Shown here: positions 36,076 through 44,766 of the stretch, piece by piece
Layout: every line of letters begins with the position of its first letter
How positions within the stretch are numbered: position 1 is the stretch's first letter
Origin: Paenibacillus puerhi
Lineage (GTDB): Bacteria > Bacillota > Bacilli > Paenibacillales > NBRC-103111
Reading direction: 5' to 3'
DNA: 64,000 bases
Assembly: GCF_009846885.1 (NCBI RefSeq)
Contig: NZ_WUWM01000033.1
Span: forward strand, 1-64,000
Position numbers and translations under genes: made by a program
Notes under the pieces: generated by a model
The model's database searches: none
Told to the model about the DNA's origin: nothing
What the model saw: only the letters and a program-made list of their open reading frames with translations

Positions 36076-37593
36076 ATGAAGAAACAAGCAGCATTACTCA
36101 TGGGGGGCGTCCTGCTGGCGACGACCGTTCTGTCCGCATGCAGTTCTGGCGGCGAGAAGCCGGACACGGGAGGCAGTTCCACACCGGCCGAGGACACGAA
36201 GCCTTTTGACTTGACGATCGTCATCAATCAGGTCGGAGAAATTCCGTCCAAAGGCAATCCCATGGAGCAGGCTATTGCCAAATACACCAACACGAACCTG
36301 GAATATCAATGGATCCCGACCTCGGCCTATGATGAGAAGATCAATATCATGATGGCTTCAGGCGAGCTTCCCAAGCTGATGAAGGTCAACTACGTGTCCA
36401 CGATCATCAATGCGATGAAATCGGATCAGTTCTGGGAGATCGGTCCGCATCTTAAAGATTATAAAAACTTGTCCGCTCAGCCTCAAGCTTACTATGACAA
36501 CATCAAAGTAGACGGCAAACTGTACGGGGTTCCGATCTTCCGTGACCTGGGCCGCGCGGTTGTTCACTACCGCAAGGACTGGTTTGACGCGGCGGGTCTG
36601 CAGGTGCCGAAGACGCTCGACGATTGGTATAACGTACTGAAGGTGATCGCGGAGAGCGACCCGGACAAGAACGGCAAGAACGACACCTACGGCTTCCTGC
36701 TCGACAAGTTCTATAACCAGGGGACGGCTTCGACCTTGACCCGCCTCAGTGTCGCGCAGGGCGGTCCGAACAAGTGGAAGGTGGATGACCAAGGCAATTT
36801 CACACCGGAGTTTTTGACCGACGAATTCTTCAACACCATGAAGCTTTTCAAGCGGCTTTATGATGAGAGGCTGATCAATCAGGATTTCGCCGTGGTGGAC
36901 GCGACAGCCAACGATAAAGCGTATGAATCCGGCCGTGTGGCCTTGCGGATCTCCGGCGGTAATGCCCAAAGCATGCTGACGAACCTGGTGAAGGTGGTAC
37001 CGACGGCTCAGATGGACGTTGCGCCTCTGGAAGGGGCAGCCGGTATCCGGGTGCCGGCGGAAAGCGGCAATGCAGGCATATTGGCTATTCCGAAATCGAC
37101 GGTCAAAACCGAAGCGGAAATGAAAAAGGTGCTGACCTTCCTCGACAAGCTGCTGGACAAAGAGATGGTCAATCTCCTTAACAAGGGCATCGAAGGCAAG
37201 CATTACAAGGTGGAAGGCGAATTCACGATTCCGCTGGACAAAGATGCCGATGCCAAAGAAGTCAAGCCTTACCGCGATACGATGATTCAACGCGGCGAAA
37301 ACTACAACATGGACAAGCGGATGAAAGAATCCGATCTGTTCCTGAAAAATAAAAAAGTGGTCAGCGACAATGATAATTATATCGTCAACAACCCGGCGCT
37401 TACTTTGGACTCGGTGATGTACACCGAACGCGGCAAAGAGCTTGAGCTCATGGTCACAGATGCCCAAACCAAGTTTATTATGGGCAAGATTGATGAAGCA
37501 GGCTGGAAGGCCGAGCTCGATAAGTGGAAAAAAGCCGGCGGAGACAAATTGATGGAAGAATACAAAGCGGCTTATTTGAAGGGTAAAAAGTAG
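36076..37593 (+). CDS. sugar-binding lipoprotein B of second importer
   Basis: This 505-residue solute-binding lipoprotein has a signal peptide with lipobox LSAC at about residues 19-22. It follows the permease pair after 116 bases and has its own strong RBS, so it is the primary binding protein of this importer. It is paralogous to the protein at 32379 along its full length. A terminator follows at 37613. Confidence 0.9.
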   Translation: MKKQAALLMGGVLLATTVLSACSSGGEKPDTGGSSTPAEDTKPFDLTIVINQVGEIPSKGNPMEQAIAKYTNTNLEYQWIPTSAYDEKINIMMASGELPKLMKVNYVSTIINAMKSDQFWEIGPHLKDYKNLSAQPQAYYDNIKVDGKLYGVPIFRDLGRAVVHYRKDWFDAAGLQVPKTLDDWYNVLKVIAESDPDKNGKNDTYGFLLDKFYNQGTASTLTRLSVAQGGPNKWKVDDQGNFTPEFLTDEFFNTMKLFKRLYDERLINQDFAVVDATANDKAYESGRVALRISGGNAQSMLTNLVKVVPTAQMDVAPLEGAAGIRVPAESGNAGILAIPKSTVKTEAEMKKVLTFLDKLLDKEMVNLLNKGIEGKHYKVEGEFTIPLDKDADAKEVKPYRDTMIQRGENYNMDKRMKESDLFLKNKKVVSDNDNYIVNNPALTLDSVMYTERGKELELMVTDAQTKFIMGKIDEAGWKAELDKWKKAGGDKLMEEYKAAYLKGKK

Positions 37594-37953
37594 CCATAAT
37601 TGAAGAAGCTTGAAAACCGTCTTATGCAGCTGTGAGCTGGGTAAGACGGTTTTCTTGCGCCTGGACGGATAAGGAAGGTCAGGGCGGACAACCATAATTA
37701 ATTTTACGGGAAAAGGACGCGGCAACGGAACGACGAGCTCGAATTACGCCGATTTTGACTATTTTGAGTACGCCGGAGTCTAAACGAAGCGGTGCAGGAA
37801 GGTTTTTTCTAAGATTTAATAGGATCTTCATGGTTCCTTCATGAACATAATGGCCGGCAGTGGTATGATCTATACTATAACCAGTAAGAATATAGGTTAG
37901 ACAGCAAGACGGTTATAAGATTTTCAAAACCACATTCAGGAGGGAATTTGATT
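37594..37953. other. non-coding region upstream of ahpC
   Basis: These 360 bases hold the terminator of the binding-protein gene (37613-37653) and the leader of ahpC. Possible -10 hexamers are TATGAT at 37864-37869 and TATACT at 37871-37876, without a clear -35. No convincing PerR box (TTATAAT-n-ATTATAA type) was found by eye. Confidence 0.55.
37613..37653 (+). terminator. terminator of binding lipoprotein B gene
   Basis: AAAACCGTCTTA (37613-37624) pairs perfectly with TAAGACGGTTTT (37642-37653). The right arm ends in T. Confidence 0.85.
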
Positions 37954-38517
37954 ATGTCTCTTATTGGAACCGAAGTAAAACCGTTTAAAGCAAATGCTTA
38001 TCACAATGGTAAGTTTATCGAAGTTACCGAAAACGACCTGAAGGGGAAATGGAGTGTAGTTTGCTTCTATCCTGCTGACTTTACGTTCGTATGCCCGACG
38101 GAGCTTGAGGATCTTCAAAACCAATACGAGACCCTGAAGGGACTCGGGGTTGAAGTGTACTCCGTATCCACGGATACTCATTTTACACATAAGGCATGGC
38201 ACGATACTTCCGAGACGATCGGCAAAATTACCTACATCATGATCGGAGATCCTTCCCATACGATTTCCCGCAACTTCGATGTGCTGATCGAGGCGGATGG
38301 TCTTGCCGATCGCGGTACCTTTATCATCGATCCGGACGGTGTCATCCAAACCGTGGAAATTAATGCAGGCGGTATCGGCCGCGATGCAAGCACTCTTGTT
38401 ACCAAGGTCAAAGCTGCTCAATATGTTCGGAACAATCCGGGTGAAGTGTGCCCGGCCAAATGGCAGGAAGGTTCCCAAACCCTTAAGCCAAGCCTTGATC
38501 TCGTAGGCAAGATTTAA
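37954..38517 (+). CDS. ahpC: alkyl hydroperoxide reductase subunit C
   Basis: This 187-residue typical 2-Cys peroxiredoxin reduces hydrogen peroxide and organic peroxides. The peroxidatic Cys47 is in '[10 protein letters not shown]' and the resolving Cys166 in 'GEVCPAKW'. I chose the ATG at 37954 because AGGAGGG precedes it at good spacing; the frame could open two codons earlier at a TTG. The reductase AhpF is encoded 13 bases downstream. Confidence 0.97.
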   Translation: MSLIGTEVKPFKANAYHNGKFIEVTENDLKGKWSVVCFYPADFTFVCPTELEDLQNQYETLKGLGVEVYSVSTDTHFTHKAWHDTSETIGKITYIMIGDPSHTISRNFDVLIEADGLADRGTFIIDPDGVIQTVEINAGGIGRDASTLVTKVKAAQYVRNNPGEVCPAKWQEGSQTLKPSLDLVGKI

Positions 38518-38530
38518 GGAGTACCGGACC

Positions 38531-40060
38531 ATGATACTGGACGCAGATATTAAGGCACAACTACAACAATACCTTCAGCTCATGGAAGGCGACGTGCTGA
38601 TCAAAGTCAGCACGTCGTCGGATCCGGTATCTGCTGACATGCTGGCCTTAGTGGATGAGCTATCCAGCATGTCATCCAGAATTACGGTGGAAAAAACACA
38701 ATTGCCGAGAACGCCGAGCTTTAGTGTGAACCGTGTAGGCGAAGATACCGGGGTTACTTTTGCCGGAGTTCCGCTAGGTCATGAGTTCACCTCCTTGGTG
38801 CTCGCTCTGCTGCAAGTGAGCGGAAGAGCTCCCAAGGTTGAACAGCACGAGATCGACCAGATTAAGAAGCTCAGCGGCGATTATCATTTCGAGTCTTACA
38901 TCAGCCTGAGCTGCCACAATTGTCCCGATGTCGTTCAAGCGCTCAACCTGATGAGCATCCTCAACCCGGGCATTACGCATGTGATGATCGACGGCGCGGC
39001 CTTTAAAGAAGAGGCCGAAAGCAAGAACGTCATGGCCGTGCCATCGGTATACTTGAATGGCGAATTTTTCGGGAGCGGCCGCATGACGCTCGAGGAGATT
39101 CTAGCCAAGCTGGGCAATGCTCCGGATGCTTCCGAATTTGCTGACAAGGAGCCCTTTGATGTGCTTGTTGTCGGGGGAGGCCCGGCCGGTGCAAGTGCGG
39201 CGATCTATGCTGCGCGTAAAGGCATTCGCACGGGCATCGTCGCTGAACGCTTCGGCGGTCAGGTGATGGACACCGTAGGTATCGAGAACTTTATTAGCGT
39301 TAAATATACCGAGGGTCCGAAGCTCGCGGCGAGCCTTGAGGAGCATGTGAAAGAGTACGACATCGATGTCATGAAGCTGCAACGCGCCAAGCGCTTGGAA
39401 AGAAAGGAATTCGTCGAGGTTGAGCTTGAGAACGGCGCTGTGCTGAAGAGCAAGACCGTTATCCTGTCAACCGGCGCCCGTTGGCGCAATGTGGGAGTAC
39501 CCGGCGAAGCCGAGTTCAAGAACAAGGGTGTAGCCTACTGCCCTCATTGCGACGGTCCTTTGTTTGTAGGTAAGCACGTAGCCGTTATCGGCGGAGGGAA
39601 CTCCGGTATTGAGGCGGCCATCGATCTGGCAGGCATCGTAAGCCATGTAACCGTACTTGAGTTTATGCCGGAGCTGAAAGCGGATGACGTCTTGCAGAAG
39701 CGTCTTTACAGTCTGCCGAATGTCACGGTGCATAAGAACGTGCAAACGAAAGAGATTACCGGTACCGACAAGGTAAATGGTATCTCCTACGTGGAGCGCG
39801 ATACCGGAACGGTTCAGCACATCGAACTGCAGGGCGTGTTTGTACAGATCGGTCTAGTCCCCAACACGGATTGGCTGGGCGACACGGTCGAACGCACACG
39901 CATGGGAGAGATCGTGGTGAACAGCCATGGCGCTACGAACGTGCCTGGAGTGTTTGCGGCAGGCGACTGCACGAACAGTCCTTATAAGCAGATTATTATT
40001 TCCATGGGATCGGGTGCGAACGCAGCCTTGGGTGCATTCGATTATCTGATTCGCAATTAA
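38531..40060 (+). CDS. ahpF: alkyl hydroperoxide reductase subunit F
   Basis: This 509-residue NADH-dependent flavoprotein disulfide reductase recycles AhpC. The N-terminal tandem thioredoxin-like domain holds the Cys128-Cys131 centre in 'LSCHNCPDV'. The C-terminal thioredoxin-reductase-like part has the FAD motif '[12 protein letters not shown]' and the redox pair Cys337-Cys340 in 'AYCPHCDG'. '[10 protein letters not shown]' near the end binds FAD. It is the second gene of ahpCF, followed by a terminator. Confidence 0.97.
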   Translation: MILDADIKAQLQQYLQLMEGDVLIKVSTSSDPVSADMLALVDELSSMSSRITVEKTQLPRTPSFSVNRVGEDTGVTFAGVPLGHEFTSLVLALLQVSGRAPKVEQHEIDQIKKLSGDYHFESYISLSCHNCPDVVQALNLMSILNPGITHVMIDGAAFKEEAESKNVMAVPSVYLNGEFFGSGRMTLEEILAKLGNAPDASEFADKEPFDVLVVGGGPAGASAAIYAARKGIRTGIVAERFGGQVMDTVGIENFISVKYTEGPKLAASLEEHVKEYDIDVMKLQRAKRLERKEFVEVELENGAVLKSKTVILSTGARWRNVGVPGEAEFKNKGVAYCPHCDGPLFVGKHVAVIGGGNSGIEAAIDLAGIVSHVTVLEFMPELKADDVLQKRLYSLPNVTVHKNVQTKEITGTDKVNGISYVERDTGTVQHIELQGVFVQIGLVPNTDWLGDTVERTRMGEIVVNSHGATNVPGVFAAGDCTNSPYKQIIISMGSGANAALGAFDYLIRN

Positions 40061-40085
40061 ATAAGGGAATTTTACCTTCCAACTG

Positions 40086-40111
40086 AAACGCCCCGCTTTG
40101 GGGCGTTTTTT
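40086..40111 (+). terminator. terminator of ahpCF
   Basis: AAACGCCCC (40086-40094) pairs with GGGGCGTTT (40100-40108), followed by more T. Confidence 0.9.
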
Positions 40112-40290
40112 CTGCGTTTTGTGGTCTGCCCTGCTTGGCCGACGTGGATAAAAGCTGGTGCCATCCCAGGATCGGTTGGAAATATGTTACTGATTATCTG
40201 GTATATCTTGATATAGATACAGCGTTATATTAAGGAATTGTTAAGGGACTAACGTTGATTTACAAGAAATAAAAAAATATGTCATTGAAT

Positions 40291-40303
40291 ATGTCAGTGA
40301 CAT
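40291..40303. promoter_or_regulatory. palindrome ATGTCAGTGACAT, candidate operator
   Basis: This is a perfect inverted repeat of six bases around a central G. An ATGTCATTGAAT half-site begins 12 bases before it. GntR-type regulators bind such short palindromes, so autoregulation by the protein encoded at 40495 is plausible. Confidence 0.4.
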
Positions 40304-40494
40304 CAAGTAAGCTCGATTTAGATCACCTGCCAGGGAGGATACGCCACATTGGCAGCAGCAAGCCGGCAGGTTGGATCTCCGCCAGTTCGTGATCAGGAGA
40401 TACAGGTTATTAGCCAGAGCTGACGTTGATAGCGCTTCCATATTCTTCCCGTTCTGGGAGGGGAGCCAGTAACCAAAACGAGGGATGACCATAG

Positions 40495-41643
40495 ATGAAG
40501 AATGTACGTGTGACGAAAAAACCGAATCAACAACTGTATTTGCTTATTGCTGATAAGGTGGTAGAGATTATTCAGAGCCGCAGGCTTCAGCCTCATGATC
40601 CCGTCCCTTCGGAAGGAGAGCTTGCTAAGCTGTTCGGCGTAAGCCGAATGACCAGCAAGCTGGCATTGGAGAAGCTGGCGGAACAGGGGATGGTATACCG
40701 CTTGCCGAGGAGGGGGACCTTTCTGTCCGGACAGCAGGACGTCCCGCCTCCCAACGAAGAGCTTCCGGCAGTAATCGTGCCGCCGGCTCCGGTAGAAGTG
40801 AAGCGCAGCAGGCAGATCGCGCTGATCGTCCCCCATCTGTCCGATTACACCTCCAAGATCATCGCCGCCGCCGAACTGGAAGCGAGGAAGCATGATTCCG
40901 ATCTTATTCTGAAAATCAGCAGGAATAGGGAGGATGAGGATCACTGCCTGCAGAGGCTGGTGGAAGGGGGAATCGACGGTATCATCTTGTTTCCGCAGGG
41001 GCGGAAAACGTGCAGCGATCAGGTGCTGAGGCTGAAGCTGCAGCAATTTCCGATTGTGATCATTGACCGGATTTTTCGCGAGATTCAGATTGACTGCGTC
41101 TATCACGATCATTATCGGGGCTCTTACGAGATGACCAAGTACTTGATCGAGAAGGGATTCCGGGAAATCGGGTACACCTCGAATGCGATCGATAATATCA
41201 CGAGCCGGGAGGAAAGGTATCAAGGCTATATCCAGGCACTGCTCGATCATGCGATTCCGGTCAAAACGCAATATATCCATTTTAGAAGCGTGCCCTGCGA
41301 TCCGAGCCGTATTCATGAGAGCGATCCGGAGCAGGAGCAGTTTCTCCAAGAAAACCCGCAGTTGACGGCTTTGATGTGCGGAGACGATCATCTGGCGATC
41401 TCCAGCCTTTCTACCGCTTTGCTTATGGGGATTTCCGTCCCCGATAAACTGTCCATTGTCGGGTTCTCCGATATCCACCTCTCGGCGTTAACGCCGATAC
41501 CTCTTACCACTGTAAGACAGGATACCGAGAAGCTTGCGCAATCGGCCTTTGCGCTGCTCATGAAGCGAGTGAACCAATCTCATGAGAAGCCGGTTATTAC
41601 CAAAATTCAAACGACGATCGTCGAAAGGAAATCCGTTCGCTAG
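40495..41643 (+). CDS. GntR-type regulator with LacI-like sensor domain
   Basis: This 382-residue protein joins a GntR winged helix-turn-helix (about residues 12-80, 'PVPSEGELAKLFGVSRMTSKLALEKLAEQGMVYRLP' region) to a periplasmic-binding-protein-like effector domain of the LacI/GalR type (about 100-375, with 'IVGFSDIHLSALTPIPLTTVRQD'). The arrangement is that of AraR-type repressors. It precedes a hydrolase and an ABC importer in the same direction, so it probably controls them in response to the imported compound or its breakdown product. Confidence 0.85.
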   Translation: MKNVRVTKKPNQQLYLLIADKVVEIIQSRRLQPHDPVPSEGELAKLFGVSRMTSKLALEKLAEQGMVYRLPRRGTFLSGQQDVPPPNEELPAVIVPPAPVEVKRSRQIALIVPHLSDYTSKIIAAAELEARKHDSDLILKISRNREDEDHCLQRLVEGGIDGIILFPQGRKTCSDQVLRLKLQQFPIVIIDRIFREIQIDCVYHDHYRGSYEMTKYLIEKGFREIGYTSNAIDNITSREERYQGYIQALLDHAIPVKTQYIHFRSVPCDPSRIHESDPEQEQFLQENPQLTALMCGDDHLAISSLSTALLMGISVPDKLSIVGFSDIHLSALTPIPLTTVRQDTEKLAQSAFALLMKRVNQSHEKPVITKIQTTIVERKSVR

Positions 41644-41661
41644 GATTGACAGGAGGACACT

Positions 41662-42480
41662 ATGAAAATTCATTTTCTCGGCACCGCGGCCGCGGAGGGC
41701 TTCCCCAATGCATTCTGCCGTTGTGAGTATTGCATCGAGGCACGAAAGCTGGGCGGAAAAAACATACGTACACGCACCTCGGCCATTATTGACGATGTGA
41801 TCAAATTCGACTATTCGCCCGATTCCTATATGCAGGCGCTGCGCGACAACATTGATTTGGGCGCGATCGAGCATCTGCTTGTGACCCATACGCACTCGGA
41901 TCATTATAACGCCTACGATCTGGAATGTCGGAGGGCAGGCATTGCCCATAATCTTCAGCATCCGCTGCATATTTACGGGAACGATGCCGTGATGCATCAT
42001 ACGCGTCTCGCCATCGGCCGCTTCGCGGGAGAACGGTTTGCTTTCCACCTGCTGCGTCCCTTCGAGACGATCACAGTGGGCGATGCCCTGGTAACACCGC
42101 TGCTTGCCGATCACGACAGTATGGAGACCTGCTTGCTGTATGTGGTGGAGAAGGAAGGCAAGAAGGTGTTATACGGACATGATTCGGGCTGGTTCCCTGA
42201 AGCTACATGGGCATGGTTAAAGGGAAAGCAGCTGGATTGCGCGATACTCGATTGCACGCACGGATACACAGGGAAATCCCGCGACCGCAATCATATGTGC
42301 ATCGAGACGGTGCTGGAGGCTCAGCGCGAATTCCGCAAGGAAAACATTTTGAAAGAGGAAGGGTGCATCATCGTCACGCACTTCAGTCATAATTCCAAGC
42401 TGCTGCATGACGAATTCGTTGACATATTCAAGCCGTCCGGAGTCGTGGTGGCCTATGATGGAATGATTATTCATATCTAG
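41662..42480 (+). CDS. metallo-beta-lactamase fold hydrolase, PhnP-like
   Basis: This 272-residue enzyme has the MBL metal motif THTHSDHYNA (residues about 73-82) and an N-terminal cysteine cluster 'FCRCEYCIEA', like the structural zinc site of PhnP. PhnP cleaves 5-phosphoribosyl 1,2-cyclic phosphate. The protein lies between a GntR/LacI-type regulator and an ABC importer of the iron/aminoethylphosphonate class. A phosphodiesterase acting on an imported phosphoester is the best guess, but the substrate is not determined. A good RBS (AGGAGG) precedes the ATG. Confidence 0.8.
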   Translation: MKIHFLGTAAAEGFPNAFCRCEYCIEARKLGGKNIRTRTSAIIDDVIKFDYSPDSYMQALRDNIDLGAIEHLLVTHTHSDHYNAYDLECRRAGIAHNLQHPLHIYGNDAVMHHTRLAIGRFAGERFAFHLLRPFETITVGDALVTPLLADHDSMETCLLYVVEKEGKKVLYGHDSGWFPEATWAWLKGKQLDCAILDCTHGYTGKSRDRNHMCIETVLEAQREFRKENILKEEGCIIVTHFSHNSKLLHDEFVDIFKPSGVVVAYDGMIIHI

Positions 42481-42536
42481 ACTAGCCGCCTTCTTATATA
42501 AACCTACAAAACCCATACCCGAAGGAGTGTCTAACA

Positions 42537-43649
42537 ATGATGAAGAAAATGGTAAGCATGTCTCTGCTGTCGGTCCTGTGCCTGGCTGTAACCGCTTGTG
42601 GCGGAGGCAATAACAATGGAAGCAGCGCGGGGTCTACCCCACCGGCGACTACGCCTTCCGCTTCTGCGCCCGCACCGAGCGAGCCGGTTAAGAATGAGAA
42701 GCTGATTGTGTACACGAATGCGAATTCCGATGGCCGCGGCGAATGGCTGATCGAGAAAGCGAAAACGGCCGGCTTCGAAATCGAGCTTGTCGGGGCAGGC
42801 GGCGCTAACTTGACGAACCGGTTGATCGCCGAGAAAAACAACCCGATCGCCGACGTGGTATTCGGCTTGAACAATATGCTTTATGAGAATTTAAAGAAAG
42901 AGAACGTTCTGACCAAATATGTACCGAAGTGGGCTGGAGAAATTGAACCGGGCTTGAACGACCCGGAAGGCTACTACCACGGTCTGGTGAAGCAGGCGAT
43001 TCTGCTTGGCTATAACCCGAAAGACTTTACAGCAGAAACGGCGCCGAAGGATTGGACCGACCTCTACAAAAATGCGGCCTTCAAAGGCAAATACGAAGCT
43101 CCTACTTTGCTGGGACAAATTACGCCGCAGCTGGTAGTCGCAGGTATTCTGACTCGACACCAGGATCCGAAGGGTGACCTGGGCATTGCCAAGGAAGGCT
43201 GGGATGAAATCAAGCAATTGTTTGACAACGGAGTCAGAGCGGTCGAGGGAGAAGACTTCTACGCCAATCTGGCAAGCGGCAAAACACCGCTTGGAGCCGT
43301 CGTATCCGGTACGCTCAGCAAGAAAGAAGAGCAGTACAAAGTGAAGGCAGGCATCGTAAGTCCATCGATCGGCGTGCCGATGATTGTGGAGCATGCTGCG
43401 ATTGTTAACGGTACGAAGAAGAAGGCAACGGCCGAGCGCTTCGTCGAATGGATGGGAACCGCTGACGTGCAAGGGGAATTTGCCGCGAAGTTCAATTCCA
43501 TGCCTGCCAATACGAAAGCCGTCGATAAAGCCAATGAGTCCGTGAAAGCCTTGTATGCTTCGCTGAAGGCGCAGCCTTTGGATTGGGGCTTCATTGCCGG
43601 GAATATTGGGAAATGGGTAGAGAAAATCGAATTGCAAATCATGAAATAA
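42537..43649 (+). CDS. ABC transporter substrate-binding lipoprotein, iron/AEP class
   Basis: This 370-residue binding protein has a signal peptide with lipobox VTAC near residue 21 and a low-complexity linker rich in Gly, Ser, Pro. The fold is that of the iron(III), 2-aminoethylphosphonate and thiamine class ('KLIVYTNANSDG', 'ATAERFVEWMGTADVQ'). Its importer partners follow. Whether it binds an organophosphorus compound, iron or another anion is open; the PhnP-like neighbour favours a phosphoester. Confidence 0.85.
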   Translation: MMKKMVSMSLLSVLCLAVTACGGGNNNGSSAGSTPPATTPSASAPAPSEPVKNEKLIVYTNANSDGRGEWLIEKAKTAGFEIELVGAGGANLTNRLIAEKNNPIADVVFGLNNMLYENLKKENVLTKYVPKWAGEIEPGLNDPEGYYHGLVKQAILLGYNPKDFTAETAPKDWTDLYKNAAFKGKYEAPTLLGQITPQLVVAGILTRHQDPKGDLGIAKEGWDEIKQLFDNGVRAVEGEDFYANLASGKTPLGAVVSGTLSKKEEQYKVKAGIVSPSIGVPMIVEHAAIVNGTKKKATAERFVEWMGTADVQGEFAAKFNSMPANTKAVDKANESVKALYASLKAQPLDWGFIAGNIGKWVEKIELQIMK

Positions 43650-43671
43650 GTTCGGGTAAAGCTCAGGGCGC

Positions 43672-43700
43672 ACTGCATATTGGAGGTTCCAATATGCAGT
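43672..43700 (+). other. intercistronic stem-loop between binding protein and ATPase
   Basis: ACTGCATATTGGA (43672-43684) pairs perfectly with TCCAATATGCAGT (43688-43700). TGTTCTTT follows. It probably gives partial termination or mRNA stability, keeping binding-protein expression above that of the permease and ATPase. Confidence 0.65.
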
Positions 43701-43741
43701 TGTTCTTTAAGTTAATCAAAAAAAGGATATAGGGGTTACTT

Positions 43742-44749
43742 ATGATAACATTTGAAGATATTCAAATTAAATTCGGCAGCTTTCATGCGATCAAAAACCT
43801 CAATCTGCACATCAAAGAAGGCGAGTTTTTTACCTTTCTCGGACCGTCCGGCTGCGGGAAAACGACGATACTCCGCAGTCTGGTCGGCTTTATTAAGCCG
43901 ACGAGCGGGCAAATCAAGCTAAGCGACAGGGATATCACCCATGTGCCGATCGAAAAAAGAGGGATCAGCATGGTGTTTCAGAGCTATGCCTTGTTTCCGA
44001 CGATGAATGTTTATGAGAATATCGCCTTCGGCATGAGGGTCAAAAAGGCTTCAAGGGACGAGGTCGACCGGGAAGTGAGGGACATCGCCCAGAAGGTGGA
44101 TTTGAAGGAAGCCCAGCTGTTCAAGAAAGTGTCCGAGCTCTCCGGCGGTCAGCAGCAGCGCGTAGCCATCGCCAGAGCGCTGGTCCTGAAGCCGAGCATT
44201 TTGGCGCTGGATGAGCCCTTATCCAATCTGGACGCCAAGCTAAGGGTGCAATTGCGCAATGAGCTGAAGGACCTTCAGAAGCGGTTCGGCATTACGACGA
44301 TCTATGTTACGCATGATCAGGAAGAAGCGCTGACCTTGTCCGATCGCATCGCGGTATTCAACAATGGCATCGTGGAGCAGGTCGGCACGCCGCAGGAAGT
44401 TTACAATCAATCCCGGACGGAATTCGTATGCAATTTTATAGGGGATATCAACAAGATCGATCCGCGGATTATCCTTAATAGCCGGTTGAAGGACTTTATA
44501 GACCCGGAGAAAATAGCGTATATCCGCAACGAAAAAGTGAGCCTGCTGCCCCTGCCCGGCACAGAAGCTGTGCAGTTGAAGGGGAAGATCGTCGACCGGG
44601 AGTTTTATGGGCTATACAGCAAATTCGTGATCGAAGTTGCCGGCGGAGGCTTGCTGAAGACCATCGAGAAGGAGAGCGGACTTGCTCATCACAAGGTCGG
44701 GGACGAGACGGAGATGTATATCCAGGTCAGCGATATTCTGCAGTACTAG
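43742..44749 (+). CDS. ABC transporter ATP-binding protein
   Basis: This 335-residue ATPase powers the neighbouring importer. It has Walker A GPSGCGKTT at residues 34-42, the signature LSGGQQQRVAIARAL near 135, and Walker B 'ILALDEPLSNLDAKL' near 155-170. The H-loop is in 'IYVTHDQEEAL'. A C-terminal extension of about 90 residues forms the TOBE-type regulatory domain, as in the PotA/FbpC/PhnT group. Confidence 0.92.
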   Translation: MITFEDIQIKFGSFHAIKNLNLHIKEGEFFTFLGPSGCGKTTILRSLVGFIKPTSGQIKLSDRDITHVPIEKRGISMVFQSYALFPTMNVYENIAFGMRVKKASRDEVDREVRDIAQKVDLKEAQLFKKVSELSGGQQQRVAIARALVLKPSILALDEPLSNLDAKLRVQLRNELKDLQKRFGITTIYVTHDQEEALTLSDRIAVFNNGIVEQVGTPQEVYNQSRTEFVCNFIGDINKIDPRIILNSRLKDFIDPEKIAYIRNEKVSLLPLPGTEAVQLKGKIVDREFYGLYSKFVIEVAGGGLLKTIEKESGLAHHKVGDETEMYIQVSDILQY

Positions 44750-44766
44750 GGGAAGGAGGAAGCAGG

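Larger units (their letters stand above)
40061..40494. other. non-coding region upstream of the GntR/LacI-type regulator
   Basis: These 434 bases hold the ahpF terminator and then an AT-rich leader. A perfect palindrome at 40291-40303 and an ATGTCATTGAAT half-site just before it are the only clear signals. A promoter is not convincingly visible; TTGATA at 40208-40213 lacks a well-spaced -10. No gene is supported. Confidence 0.55.

Noticed and set aside
36358..37725. Minus-strand open frame of 455 codons opposite the binding protein
   Set aside because: Shadow of the 36076 lipoprotein; no recognisable protein.
37801..37953. PerR box upstream of ahpC
   Set aside because: AT-rich stretch does not match the box closely enough to report.
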